Source of the DNA: Lyngbya sp. CCAP 1446/10 | GTDB lineage: Bacteria; Cyanobacteriota; Cyanobacteriia; Cyanobacteriales; Microcoleaceae | Assembly: GCF_026130175.1 (NCBI RefSeq) | Contig: NZ_JAIGNI010000017.1 | Span: 19,764-83,763 of the forward strand | DNA length: 64,000 nt | Direction: 5' to 3' | Shown: positions 54,101-62,159 of the stretch, in pieces | Numbering within the stretch: the stretch's first letter is position 1 | Layout of the letters: each line of letters opens with the position of its first letter | Made by a program: the position numbers and the translations under genes | Notes under the pieces: generated by a model | Told to the model about the DNA's origin: nothing | Databases searched by the model: none | Seen by the model: only the letters and a program-made list of their open reading frames with translations

Positions 54101-55024
54101 GTGAACTTCATCAATCCCAAAACAGAGTTTGGCTTCAAAAAAATCTTTGCTTCGCCCCAGAGCAAAGAAGTTTTGATTAGCTTCCTGAATGCCATGCTCT
54201 ACAACGCAGAGCCGACAATTCAAGACTTAGAAATCATCGATCCCTACGCCGCACCAGCCATTACCGGTTTAAAAGACACTTACCTGGATGTCAAAGCCAA
54301 AATTACAGGCAACACAACTGTCATTATCGAAATGCAGGTAATTAATGTAGAAGCTTTTACCAAGCGCGTCATATACAATGCAGCCAAAACCTACGCGACT
54401 CAGCTAAAACCGAGAGAAGGCTACTCAAAATTAAATCCTCTGATTGCTTTAACAATTACAGATTTTGTGCTGTTTGAAAATACCGAAAAGTTTCTCACCC
54501 ATTTTGTTTTTAAAGAAGTCGAAGAAAACATCGAATATTACAGAGAAATAGAATTATTTTTTGTAGAACTGCCAAAATTCAATAAAGAATTGGAACAAGT
54601 CGAAAACCTGATTCAAAGCTGGGTTTATTTTATCAAAAACGCTACCAAGCTTGATGAAATACCCGAAAAATTTGCATCAATACCCGAAATTAATACAGCT
54701 TTTTCAATCGCCAGTAAAAGTAATTTAAGCGTTGATGAATTAGCCGAATTTGAAAAGCGAGAAATGTTTTTTGAAGACCAGCGCGGTGCTATTACTAAAA
54801 GCCGCCAAGAAGGCCGCCAAGAAGGCCGCCAAGAAGGTAGAATTGAGGGGCAAATAGAATTAATTATGCGTCAAATAGGGCGGCGCACTGGTGAGATTTC
54901 GCCGGAAATTCAAAGTCGCATCCAGCAGCTATCTCCCGAACAATTGGATGATTTAGGTGAAAATTTGTTGGATTTTAGCAGTCAAGAGGATTTGATTGCT
55001 TGGCTTGAATCGGTGTCAGCGTAA
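54101..55024 (+). CDS. Rpn-family recombination-promoting nuclease-like protein
   Basis: A 307-residue protein of the Rpn/PD-(D/E)XK transposase-like family. The N-terminus NPKTEFGFKKIFASPQSKEVLISFLNAML is typical. The active-site Asp is D63 in YLDVKAK, and E77-x-Q79 in VIIEMQ completes the site. The C-terminus carries a triple QEGR repeat near 230-245 from a 12-bp DNA repeat. The start is a GTG at 54101. These proteins are DNA endonucleases linked to horizontal transfer and occur in many copies in cyanobacteria. Confidence 0.85.
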   Translation: MNFINPKTEFGFKKIFASPQSKEVLISFLNAMLYNAEPTIQDLEIIDPYAAPAITGLKDTYLDVKAKITGNTTVIIEMQVINVEAFTKRVIYNAAKTYATQLKPREGYSKLNPLIALTITDFVLFENTEKFLTHFVFKEVEENIEYYREIELFFVELPKFNKELEQVENLIQSWVYFIKNATKLDEIPEKFASIPEINTAFSIASKSNLSVDELAEFEKREMFFEDQRGAITKSRQEGRQEGRQEGRIEGQIELIMRQIGRRTGEISPEIQSRIQQLSPEQLDDLGENLLDFSSQEDLIAWLESVSA

Positions 55025-55039
55025 ATTTCTAATTATGTC

Positions 55040-55105
55040 CGGCAAAAAGGACACGGCAGTGACGTTTCCCCACGGATATTAGGACACGGCAGTGCCGTTT
55101 CCCTA
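55040..55105. repeat. Two tandem GGACACGGCAGTG units
   Basis: Two near-identical units of about 37 bp (GGACACGGCAGTGACGTTTC then GGACACGGCAGTGCCGTTTC, each with a CTACGGATAT-type tail) lie between the nuclease gene and the convergent aldolase gene. They belong to the same family as 43113-43238. Confidence 0.7.
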
Positions 55106-55118
55106 CGGATATCATGTG

Positions 55119-55892
55119 TTAATCTAATAAGTCAGGTTCCCGGTGTACAATCATGTCATAAAGCGGTTGAAAGCTAAACCATCCCATGCGGTGCGAGCCT
55201 ACTTGTTGCTGTGTCAAACGCGCACATTCTGGCTTAATGAGAATCGGTTTTCCCGCTGCTTGGGCCATTAACTGCGCTTGACAAGAACGTTCCATCGAAA
55301 TAAACCACCAAGCCGCTTCATCTACTGTCTCACCTACTGTTAACAGCCCGTGATTTTGTAAAATAATGGCTTTTTTCTCACCTAAAGTTTTGGCGATGCG
55401 TTTAGCTTCTTCGATTTCCAAAACAACTCCGGTGTAATCGTCAAATAAGGCATGGTCTTCATAAAAAGAACAAGCATCTTGCGTCAGCGGGTCAAGCAGG
55501 CGGCCCAAACTCGACCAACTTTTGCCGTAGGGAGAATGGGCGTGCGCTGCTGCGATTACGTCGGGGCGGGCGCTGTGCACTTGGGAATGAATGGCAAAGG
55601 CTGCTTCGTTTACGGGTTTATTTCCTTCAACTACTTCGCCTTTGTGGTTGACTAAAATTAGGTCGCTGACTCGAATCAAACTAAAGTGCATTCCAAAGGA
55701 ATTGACCCAGAAATGGTCGAGGTGTTCGGGATCGCGGACGGTTATGTGTCCAGCAATTCCTTCGCTAAATCCGAAGCGACCAAATAACCGAAGTGCGGCG
55801 GTTAAACGTTGTTTGCGGTGGCGACGTTCTTCTTCAAATGAGTTGAATGTTGGGGGTTGAAAAGTGACTTTTGGGATTTTTACTGCTATCAT
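55119..55892 (-). CDS. Class II aldolase/adducin-family protein
   Basis: A 257-residue metal-dependent protein of the class II aldolase/adducin family. It shows the N-terminal ALRLFGRFGFSEGIAGHITVRDPE, zinc-site His residues in AAAHAHSPYG (about 118-127) and ILQNHGLLTVGETV near 178. Members include fuculose-phosphate aldolase-like enzymes and many proteins of unknown substrate. The ATG at 55892 begins MIAVKIPKVTFQPP. A VOC-family gene lies 35 bp upstream on the same strand, so the two may form an operon. Confidence 0.85.
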   Translation of the reverse strand: MIAVKIPKVTFQPPTFNSFEEERRHRKQRLTAALRLFGRFGFSEGIAGHITVRDPEHLDHFWVNSFGMHFSLIRVSDLILVNHKGEVVEGNKPVNEAAFAIHSQVHSARPDVIAAAHAHSPYGKSWSSLGRLLDPLTQDACSFYEDHALFDDYTGVVLEIEEAKRIAKTLGEKKAIILQNHGLLTVGETVDEAAWWFISMERSCQAQLMAQAAGKPILIKPECARLTQQQVGSHRMGWFSFQPLYDMIVHREPDLLD

Positions 55893-55927
55893 AAACTGTT
55901 TGGTAATTGGTAATTAGTCAGTAGTCA

Positions 55928-56608
55928 TTAGTCAGTAGTCATTGCTTCGTATTCACTCAAGCGCAAACCTGCTATGTTTTTGCAGTCAAAAGTGGCGTTA
56001 TTTCCGGGGTGGCGTTCGATTAATTCGATGATTTGTCCGGCGGGGTTTTGCAGAAACCACTGGGTTAATGAGCCGTAGTCTAAAGGTTGATATGACAGGG
56101 GTTGAAAGTTTTTATTTTGCCATATTTTAGCAGCATTCTGAACGTTTTCGACTCGAATCGCGACGTGGTGAACTGCTGTCAATCCCCTTTCTTGCTGGAA
56201 GCGGTTTTTTTGGTCGCCGGCTGCGTGGGGCGCATCCAATACTATTAAGCCGCCGGCTGGCATTAATAAGGTCATTAAATGCAGCCACAAATCGGAGGGA
56301 ATGTTAATGTTTGCGGTACAAAAGTTAATGGGAAACAAGTCGGGGCCTTCAACTATTTTGGCGCCGAAGGATCGAAAAGATTCGGCGTAGTCTTCTAGGG
56401 CGGCGCGATTAGGAAATGTGATGACAAAGTGGTCTATTGATACTAATTCTCCGTACAGCTTTGTCTCAAATGTCCAGGTTGTCAAAAATTCGGGATTAAT
56501 AAATTTGGGGTTGAACTCCAGCAAGCCATTTTTTTCGATGAATGGTGAGTCAAGATGGCTGTCAAGGTTGCTGTCTAATTTTAGGGTTGGTAGATTCAAG
56601 TTTTTCAT
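55928..56608 (-). CDS. VOC-family (glyoxalase/dioxygenase-fold) protein
   Basis: About 226 residues from the ATG at 56608; a GTG at 56617 is possible. It has the vicinal-oxygen-chelate fold, with paired beta-alpha-beta modules. A metal His is in DHFVITFPNR (about 56), and the second module has VHHVAIRVENVQ and ends in AGQIIELIERH, with the usual C-terminal Glu. VOC members include glyoxalases, extradiol dioxygenases and resistance proteins; the substrate is unknown. It lies directly upstream of the class II aldolase gene and may act with it. Confidence 0.8.
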   Translation of the reverse strand: MKNLNLPTLKLDSNLDSHLDSPFIEKNGLLEFNPKFINPEFLTTWTFETKLYGELVSIDHFVITFPNRAALEDYAESFRSFGAKIVEGPDLFPINFCTANINIPSDLWLHLMTLLMPAGGLIVLDAPHAAGDQKNRFQQERGLTAVHHVAIRVENVQNAAKIWQNKNFQPLSYQPLDYGSLTQWFLQNPAGQIIELIERHPGNNATFDCKNIAGLRLSEYEAMTTD

Positions 56609-56630
56609 GTCTCTCACCCGATGTTATAGC

Positions 56631-56663
56631 AGTGGACAGTGGACAGTGGACAGTTGACAGTTG
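56631..56663. repeat. GGACAGT heptamer tract
   Basis: About four tandem GTGGACA/GTTGACA heptamers, related to the CAGTTGA arrays at 30713 and 35083, in the upstream region of the VOC gene. Confidence 0.75.
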
Positions 56664-56876
56664 CAGAATCAGGAAATCAAACCGTTTAGGCTATGGGTTA
56701 GGAGGCTCTATTCATGAGGTTATTTATGTCCTAACCGCTGTGGCGATTGCTATAACTGTGCAAAACAGCGAATTTTGTCTCCAGGCTGAAGTTGACGCAC
56801 ATTGAGTGCGCCTTAATTCAAAAATAACACAAAATTTAATACAGGCAAGCCGATCGCCCGATCGCCACTCCCAAAT

Positions 56877-58142
56877 CTATAATCCCAAATCGGCTGATTT
56901 GCCGATCGCCATTCCAGCCAACCACGCCGTAGTCCAAGCACTTTGGAAGTTGAAACCGCCCGTCACGCCGTCGATATCCAAGATTTCGCCAGCAAAGAAA
57001 AGTCCCGGACAGCGGCGGCTTTCCATTGTCTTAAAATCAACTTCCTTGAGGTTGACACCGCCGCAGGTGACGAATTCTTCCTTAAATGCGCCTTTTCCTG
57101 AAATCTGATATTCGCCTTGAACGAGCTCTAGCAAGAGGCGATCGAGGGCTTTGTTGGATAAATCAGCCCAGCGTTTTTGCTCGTCAATGCCGATCGAACT
57201 TGTCAAACGTTCCCAGAGGCGCCGCGGCATCGGAAACGGACAGCTAGACACGATCAAGCGGTGCGACAACTGCGATTTGACCGCTACCAGTTGCTGCCGC
57301 AAAACCTCCCCATTGTACTGGGGAAGCCAATTAATCAGCACAGATGTTCGATAATGGCGATCGTGCAAAAATCTCGCGCCCCAAGCCGAAAGTTTGAGTA
57401 CAGCAGGCCCGCTTAAACCCCAGTGAGTAATTAACAAAGGCCCGCTTTGTTCTAATTTAGCACCAGGCAATTTTACCTTAGCATTCGGAACCGAAACTCC
57501 GGCTAAATCTTTGATTCTGTTGTCAGCAATATTAAAAGTAAATAGAGAAGGAACGGGCAGTTCTACAGTATTACCTAACTCTTTTGCCCACTTATAACCC
57601 GACGGATTGCTACCTGTAGCGAGCAAAATGCGATCGGACTGCAATATCTCCCCCGATTTCAACTCAACTTCAAACATAGAGGCAGTGTCCCCGCGGCCGT
57701 CTTCTGCACCGTTCCCCATTAACTTCCTTAATGAAACGACTGCATCGCCCGTGCGAATTTTCACACCTGCATCCTCAGCGGCCCGGATCAAACAGTTAAC
57801 AATTGTCCCCGAATCGTCTGTGATCGGAAACATTCGCCCGTCTTCTTCTGTTTTCAATTTCACACCGTGACTGGCAAACCAATCTACAGTATCGCGGGGT
57901 TGAAATCGACTAAAAGCACCGCGCAGAGCTTTCCCTCCTCTGGGGTAATTCTGGACTAAAACACCTGGATCAAAACAAGCGTGAGTGACATTGCAGCGCC
58001 CGCCGCCTGAGATGCGAACTTTTGCCAGGAGTTGGCGGCCAGCTTCTAGTAAAGTGACGCGGGCCTGCGGGTAGGTTTTCGCGCAGGTAATCGCACTAAA
58101 AAAACCTGCTGCACCGCCACCGATGACTGTAATTTTGAGCAT
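56877..58142 (-). CDS. HI0933/BaiN-family FAD-dependent flavoprotein
   Basis: About 421 residues from the ATG at 58142; a TTG at 58154 would add four residues. It shows the Rossmann FAD motif ITVIGGGAAGFFSAI, the second motif KVRISGGGRCNVTHA (typical of the HI0933-like group), ILLATGSNPSGY and the C-terminal FFAGEILDIDGVTGGFNFQSAW. The family is cytosolic; a few relatives reduce bile-acid-type enones, but the true substrate is not known. A rubredoxin gene ends 24 bp upstream on the same strand, which suggests that rubredoxin supplies electrons to it (inference). Confidence 0.87.
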   Translation of the reverse strand: MLKITVIGGGAAGFFSAITCAKTYPQARVTLLEAGRQLLAKVRISGGGRCNVTHACFDPGVLVQNYPRGGKALRGAFSRFQPRDTVDWFASHGVKLKTEEDGRMFPITDDSGTIVNCLIRAAEDAGVKIRTGDAVVSLRKLMGNGAEDGRGDTASMFEVELKSGEILQSDRILLATGSNPSGYKWAKELGNTVELPVPSLFTFNIADNRIKDLAGVSVPNAKVKLPGAKLEQSGPLLITHWGLSGPAVLKLSAWGARFLHDRHYRTSVLINWLPQYNGEVLRQQLVAVKSQLSHRLIVSSCPFPMPRRLWERLTSSIGIDEQKRWADLSNKALDRLLLELVQGEYQISGKGAFKEEFVTCGGVNLKEVDFKTMESRRCPGLFFAGEILDIDGVTGGFNFQSAWTTAWLAGMAIGKSADLGL

Positions 58143-58166
58143 TCGATCGGACAAATTTTTTCTCGC

Positions 58167-58328
58167 TTATTCTTCTGGTTCAAAATCGGATTTTGCCGCC
58201 CCGCAAGTGGGACAAACCCAATCGTCGGGGATATCTTCAAAGGCAGTACCGGGTTCTATTCCCCCGTCGGGGTCGCCTACTTCTGGATCGTAGACGTAAG
58301 CGCAAACGGTACAAACGTATTTTTGCAT
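58167..58328 (-). CDS. Rubredoxin (53 aa)
   Basis: A complete 53-residue rubredoxin, ATG at 58328 and TAA at 58167-58169. Four iron-binding Cys occur as two CxxC pairs: [12 protein letters not shown] near the start and VCPTCGAAK near the end. The spacer [18 protein letters not shown] is typical of the family. It is a short form without the membrane tail of the photosystem-linked cyanobacterial rubredoxin, so it is a soluble one-electron carrier. Its stop lies 24 bp before the flavoprotein start on the same strand, so the pair is probably co-transcribed. Confidence 0.95.
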   Translation of the reverse strand: MQKYVCTVCAYVYDPEVGDPDGGIEPGTAFEDIPDDWVCPTCGAAKSDFEPEE

Positions 58329-58593
58329 TTGCTAACCCAATTTTGTATTGTAAGCCTATAGATTATACTTGACAAAGCAACCTAGTGCAATACTAATTTC
58401 AAAAGGTAATGCGACTTTCGGCAATTCCCAAACTATTAGGAATTAAGTTTTTCACAAATCTCAAATCTAAAATCTAATTAAGTCTTCCCAAAATCTAAAA
58501 TCTAAAATTTAAAATTTAAAATCGTCAAAGCCTCCAGAACCGCAGTTCTAGGGGCTAGATTGGATTTTTTATTAGTTTACTGCGATTGAAAGA

Positions 58594-59361
58594 CTAAACT
58601 TTGGCTAAAGGCTTAGTCCAAACACCAGTTTCATCTTCTTCGTACTGCTGGTGAATTGCGTCCCAGGCGGTGTGTTCCGCTTGTATCGAGTCGTTGCTTT
58701 CGTCAAATGCGGTGTTGTAGGATTCGACAAAGGTTTTTTGTGCTGGTTCCGACAGGTGCGATCGCACTTCTGGAGACAAATCTGCCGGACTGTTGCAGCG
58801 ACCTTTGACGGCGCGCGGCAGCGTCTTTTCGCTAACTGAAACTTCTTCACCGCCGGCACTTTCTAGCAAGAGTTGAAATTCGCCCGATTTATCTGCTGCG
58901 ACTTCGGCCATCACGAGAAATTCGCCTGCTTCAACGCGGGTTTGATAGATAGTTGCTTTCTCTTCGGGCATTCCCAAAGCCACTAAAGCGGAGACTAAAC
59001 CTGCACCGGCCGAACCTGCGATCGCGCCGCTAGCTGCACCCAACAATACAGCACCCAGCGGGCCCGCCGATACTACTGCACCGACAAAGGGAATAAACAG
59101 CACGCCTACGCCGGTTAGCAAGCCCAAAAAAGAACCGAATAAGGAACCAAAAATCGCCCCGCTTCGCAGACCGCCTAAAATTACATCTTTTTTAGTCAGA
59201 AAGCCGGCAATTTTAGTTTTGGACTGAAAGTTTTTGCCCATTACTGAGATGTGGTCGCGGGAGACTCCGCGATCGAGCAACCGCCGAATTACGCCGTCTA
59301 ATTGTTCTTCTTCCTTAAATACGGCTGAAACTGTGCGTTCTGCTAGATATTCCTCTGTCAT
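58594..59361 (-). CDS. General-stress-type membrane-associated protein fused to ChaB
   Basis: A 255-residue two-part protein. The N-terminal part (1-165) is of the general-stress-17M/DUF1269 type: [23 protein letters not shown], then two Gly/Ala-rich hydrophobic segments (about 63-90 and 98-130) able to insert into a membrane. The C-terminal part (about 195-250) matches Cha[22 protein letters not shown], then [17 protein letters not shown]. ChaB regulates the ChaA cation antiporter in E. coli. No chaA gene is nearby. The fusion suggests a role in ion or osmotic stress (inference). Confidence 0.78.
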   Translation of the reverse strand: MTEEYLAERTVSAVFKEEEQLDGVIRRLLDRGVSRDHISVMGKNFQSKTKIAGFLTKKDVILGGLRSGAIFGSLFGSFLGLLTGVGVLFIPFVGAVVSAGPLGAVLLGAASGAIAGSAGAGLVSALVALGMPEEKATIYQTRVEAGEFLVMAEVAADKSGEFQLLLESAGGEEVSVSEKTLPRAVKGRCNSPADLSPEVRSHLSEPAQKTFVESYNTAFDESNDSIQAEHTAWDAIHQQYEEDETGVWTKPLAKV

Positions 59362-59535
59362 TGTTTCTCCTTGATGGTTTGTCGATTAGTTGTGCTGGTT
59401 TTTAGTATAAGAGGACACTGTAGGGCGATCGCATCGATCTTGAGAGAGAGGTGAATGCGATCGGAGATAGTTTGAGGCTCTATCAAAAGAGTTAAGGGAT
59501 TTTATAATTGGCGATCGTTCATCTTTTACAGACAG

Positions 59536-59907
59536 TTATTCATCTCTAATATAACCTCCCATAAACTCCAATTGATTTATCATTCTTTCGGCTGATTTGG
59601 CAGCCATCAAATGCAAAATTCCTCGCCATTGAGCACCTATTGAGTAACTTTGTCGCGTTGCAACAATAATTCCTGAATGAGCAATTTTTAGTTCAGCAAA
59701 GATTTTGTGCAAGCGGCAGAAATCTCCCATATTAGCAGTGTAAATGACCCGCCCTTGCTCCGTTGCCCAGATTAACTGCTGCTCATCTGAAGAGCTAAGT
59801 TTGTTCGCGTCTGGAGTAGTCATCACATCTACACCAGAATTCCGCAAAGATTCTACCAACGACAGATTGCCAGAATCTTCATCAATATAGAGACGAATTT
59901 GACTCAC
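59536..59907 (-). CDS. DUF5615 PIN-like toxin
   Basis: A 123-residue DUF5615 protein with a PIN-like fold. The N-terminal acidic cluster RLYIDEDSGNLSLVESLR and the later TANMGDFCRL provide the acidic metal-binding residues expected of a PIN-like ribonuclease. It starts inside the last codon of the DUF433 gene with a 4-bp overlap, the standard layout of DUF433/DUF5615 toxin-antitoxin pairs. Whether this copy is active is not known. Confidence 0.85.
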   Translation of the reverse strand: MSQIRLYIDEDSGNLSLVESLRNSGVDVMTTPDANKLSSSDEQQLIWATEQGRVIYTANMGDFCRLHKIFAELKIAHSGIIVATRQSYSIGAQWRGILHLMAAKSAERMINQLEFMGGYIRDE

Positions 59908-60197
59908 GATAAATTACCTGCCATATATTCAGCTTCCCAATACTGGCACTCTTGGTAGTACGCTGCTATATCAGCCTCGATTTCCTCTTTATTAGCATGA
60001 TAATAAGCCAATCCCGCATAAATTTGTGCTAAGGTCAAGTGCGGAAATTCTTCAGCGATTTTTTCAGGAGTCATTCCCGCTTTGTAGTCAATGGCTATGC
60101 TTTGCACTGACATTCTTGTACCTGCGATGCGGGGACGGCCGCCACAAGTTCCCGGCGTGCTGACAATTAGCGTTCCAATATCAACAGCAGTTGTCAT
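59904..60197 (-). CDS. DUF433 antitoxin
   Basis: A 97-residue DUF433 protein, a small helix-turn-helix antitoxin. The core is GGRPRIAGTRMSVQSIAIDYKAGMTPEKIAEEFPHL (about 19-54), followed by LAQIYAGLAYYHANKEEI, the usual family pattern. It precedes the DUF5615 toxin gene with a 4-bp overlap. Such antitoxins bind the toxin and often repress their own promoter. The short divergent spacer to the deacetylase gene probably holds the promoter. Confidence 0.87.
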   Translation of the reverse strand: MTTAVDIGTLIVSTPGTCGGRPRIAGTRMSVQSIAIDYKAGMTPEKIAEEFPHLTLAQIYAGLAYYHANKEEIEADIAAYYQECQYWEAEYMAGNLS

Positions 60198-60276
60198 ATT
60201 GACCTCGATTGAGTTAACTTGATTCTATTATAACGCAGCTTCATTTCTACCCGATCGCATTCAACAAGGTTAACCA

Positions 60277-60951
60277 ATGCCACTAGCACCTTTGTTTCCT
60301 GTCGTTCATCCCATTCTCAAATCTACCTTTCCCGGATGTTTGTGGACGGGAGATATCAACAGCCGAGAAATAGCCCTCACATTTGACGACGGGCCGCACC
60401 TGCATCACACACCTCAACTGCTAAAAATTTTAGATAAATACCGCATCAAAGCGAGTTTTTTCTGGCTGGGATTTTGCGTTGACAGACATCCAGAAATTGC
60501 CAAAGAAGTGTACGATAGCGGACACTGGATCGGTCTACACGGCTACCAGCACGTATCCTTTGCCAAACTCAAAACCCACGAACTAAAAAATAGTTTAGAA
60601 GACACGCAAAAAGCTATTAGCAAAGCTTGCGATTTAGACCCAAAATTAATCCGCGACGTGCGGCCGCCGAATGGCATTTTTATACCGCGAACATTAGAAT
60701 TATTGCAGCAGTGGGAATATCGCCCGGTAATGTGGAGTGTCGTCCCAGAAGATTGGGTGCGGCCGGGGGTAATGAAAGTTATGAGTCGCGTCGTACAGCA
60801 AACAGAAAACGGTTCAATTATTGTACTCCACGACGGTTATTCCGGCGGCGAAGATGTTGCCGCATCTGCTGATAAAATTATTCCATTGCTGTTGTATAAA
60901 GGTTACAAGTTTGTAACAATCGATCGCCTGTGGCAACAAATTTCAGTCTGA
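60277..60951 (+). CDS. Polysaccharide deacetylase (NodB-fold, CE4)
   Basis: A 224-residue CE4 esterase. The catalytic motif is TFDDGPHLHHT, with Asp37 and metal-binding Asp38. The metal His pair is in GHWIGLHGYQH (H88 and H92). RPPNGIFIPR and LHDGY complete the later motifs. It removes N- or O-acetyl groups from GlcNAc-type polymers such as peptidoglycan, chitin-like or exopolysaccharide. There is no clear signal peptide, so the location is uncertain. Confidence 0.88.
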   Translation: MPLAPLFPVVHPILKSTFPGCLWTGDINSREIALTFDDGPHLHHTPQLLKILDKYRIKASFFWLGFCVDRHPEIAKEVYDSGHWIGLHGYQHVSFAKLKTHELKNSLEDTQKAISKACDLDPKLIRDVRPPNGIFIPRTLELLQQWEYRPVMWSVVPEDWVRPGVMKVMSRVVQQTENGSIIVLHDGYSGGEDVAASADKIIPLLLYKGYKFVTIDRLWQQISV

Positions 60952-60980
60952 TGGCGTCAGTGCGATCGCTCCTTTGAACC

Positions 60981-61052
60981 AAAAAACCGGGTTTTTCAAC
61001 CGAAATTCATGGTTTTTAGCAAGTAGTGCGATCGAAAAACCTGATTTCTGGC
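60981..61052. repeat. Decayed AAACCGGGTTTTT inverted repeat
   Basis: AAAAAACCGGGTTTTTCAACC on the left (from 60981) faces a mutated AAAAACCTGATTTCTGG on the right. It belongs to the family at 28350 and 53982, here just upstream of the 61086 gene. Confidence 0.5.
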
Positions 61053-61085
61053 CACCAGTGCGTAAGTCCTAATTCTCATAAATTC

Positions 61086-62072
61086 ATGAAAAAAACACTG
61101 TTTGTAGCATCTCTTTGTTTGGCAAGTACGGGATTGGCGATCGGGCTTTATCCTGCTTCCCTCAGTGCTAAAACCCCACTTGTCGTACAGCAGCCAGCCA
61201 GTGACCTGTCCGTGCCTGCGATCGACTCAAAACGCCCTCAAGTCGAACTGGTAAATCCGGGAGTGGAGCCCCGACAACAGTTGCGTTTAAAACCAAGTTT
61301 AGGTGTTAAACAAACGACTACTATGATTGTAAAAATGGAGATGGAAGTGTCTACAGCCGGCAGAAGTACGAATGTGAATAAAGTTCCGACTATGCTCTTA
61401 ACTATAAACACACAAGCCACTAAAATTGATGCCAATGGAGATATTCACTACGATTTTTCATACGCTAATGCAGATATTGCTGCCGATACTCCAAATTTGC
61501 CAACTGCGGCCCTGGATAGTATGCGATCCGCAGTCAAAAAGTTAGTTGGATTGAAAGGTTCTTTCATCATGGATAGTCAGGGCGGTAATAAAGGAGGTAG
61601 CTTTACTTTGCCCGCCGAAGCTGACAACAACTTCAAACAAATGGTTCAAAATATGTCTAAATCCTTACACCAGCTTGCCTCGCCTCTGCCAGCAGAAGCA
61701 GTTGGCAAAGGTGCTAAATGGCGCATCTCTTTTCCATCTAATGCAGGTGGCATGAATGTGAATCAAACTGCTATCTACGAATTGATTGGCTTGCAAGATG
61801 GAGTTGCTACTCTCAAAACTAGCGTAGAACAACAAGCAAATCCCCAAAATTTGACTTTACCCCAATTACCTGCTGGCTCTACTATGGCCATAAAATCTTT
61901 TGTGTCTCAGGGTCAGGGAGAAGTTATAATGCGACTGGATCAATTAATGCCTGTTCGTTCTGTCGTCTCTATAAATTCTAATTCTGAAATGACTATTAAA
62001 GTTGCAGGGAATCCCAAAGAATTAACAATGAAAACAAAAATGCTGATGGAGATGACTTTGGATTCTAAATAA
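61086..62072 (+). CDS. Secreted protein (DUF6263-like)
   Basis: About 328 residues from the ATG at 61086, which gives a classic signal peptide (MKKTLFVASLCLASTGLAIG, cleavage near residue 28-30); a GTG at 61026 would hide it. After cleavage the protein is beta-rich, with LRLKPSLGVKQTTTMIVKMEM near 75 and a Gly-rich loop near 195. It resembles DUF6263-type proteins, whose function is unknown. It is probably periplasmic or outer-envelope. The downstream neighbour is an SLH protein on the same strand. Confidence 0.7.
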   Translation: MKKTLFVASLCLASTGLAIGLYPASLSAKTPLVVQQPASDLSVPAIDSKRPQVELVNPGVEPRQQLRLKPSLGVKQTTTMIVKMEMEVSTAGRSTNVNKVPTMLLTINTQATKIDANGDIHYDFSYANADIAADTPNLPTAALDSMRSAVKKLVGLKGSFIMDSQGGNKGGSFTLPAEADNNFKQMVQNMSKSLHQLASPLPAEAVGKGAKWRISFPSNAGGMNVNQTAIYELIGLQDGVATLKTSVEQQANPQNLTLPQLPAGSTMAIKSFVSQGQGEVIMRLDQLMPVRSVVSINSNSEMTIKVAGNPKELTMKTKMLMEMTLDSK

Positions 62073-62159
62073 GCGATCTATTAGGTGAGAATACCTGATA
62101 GGATCTAAAATTTTCTGAAAGTTTCGATCGCAAACAAAGCAAATAGAGGAGGCTGTTCT

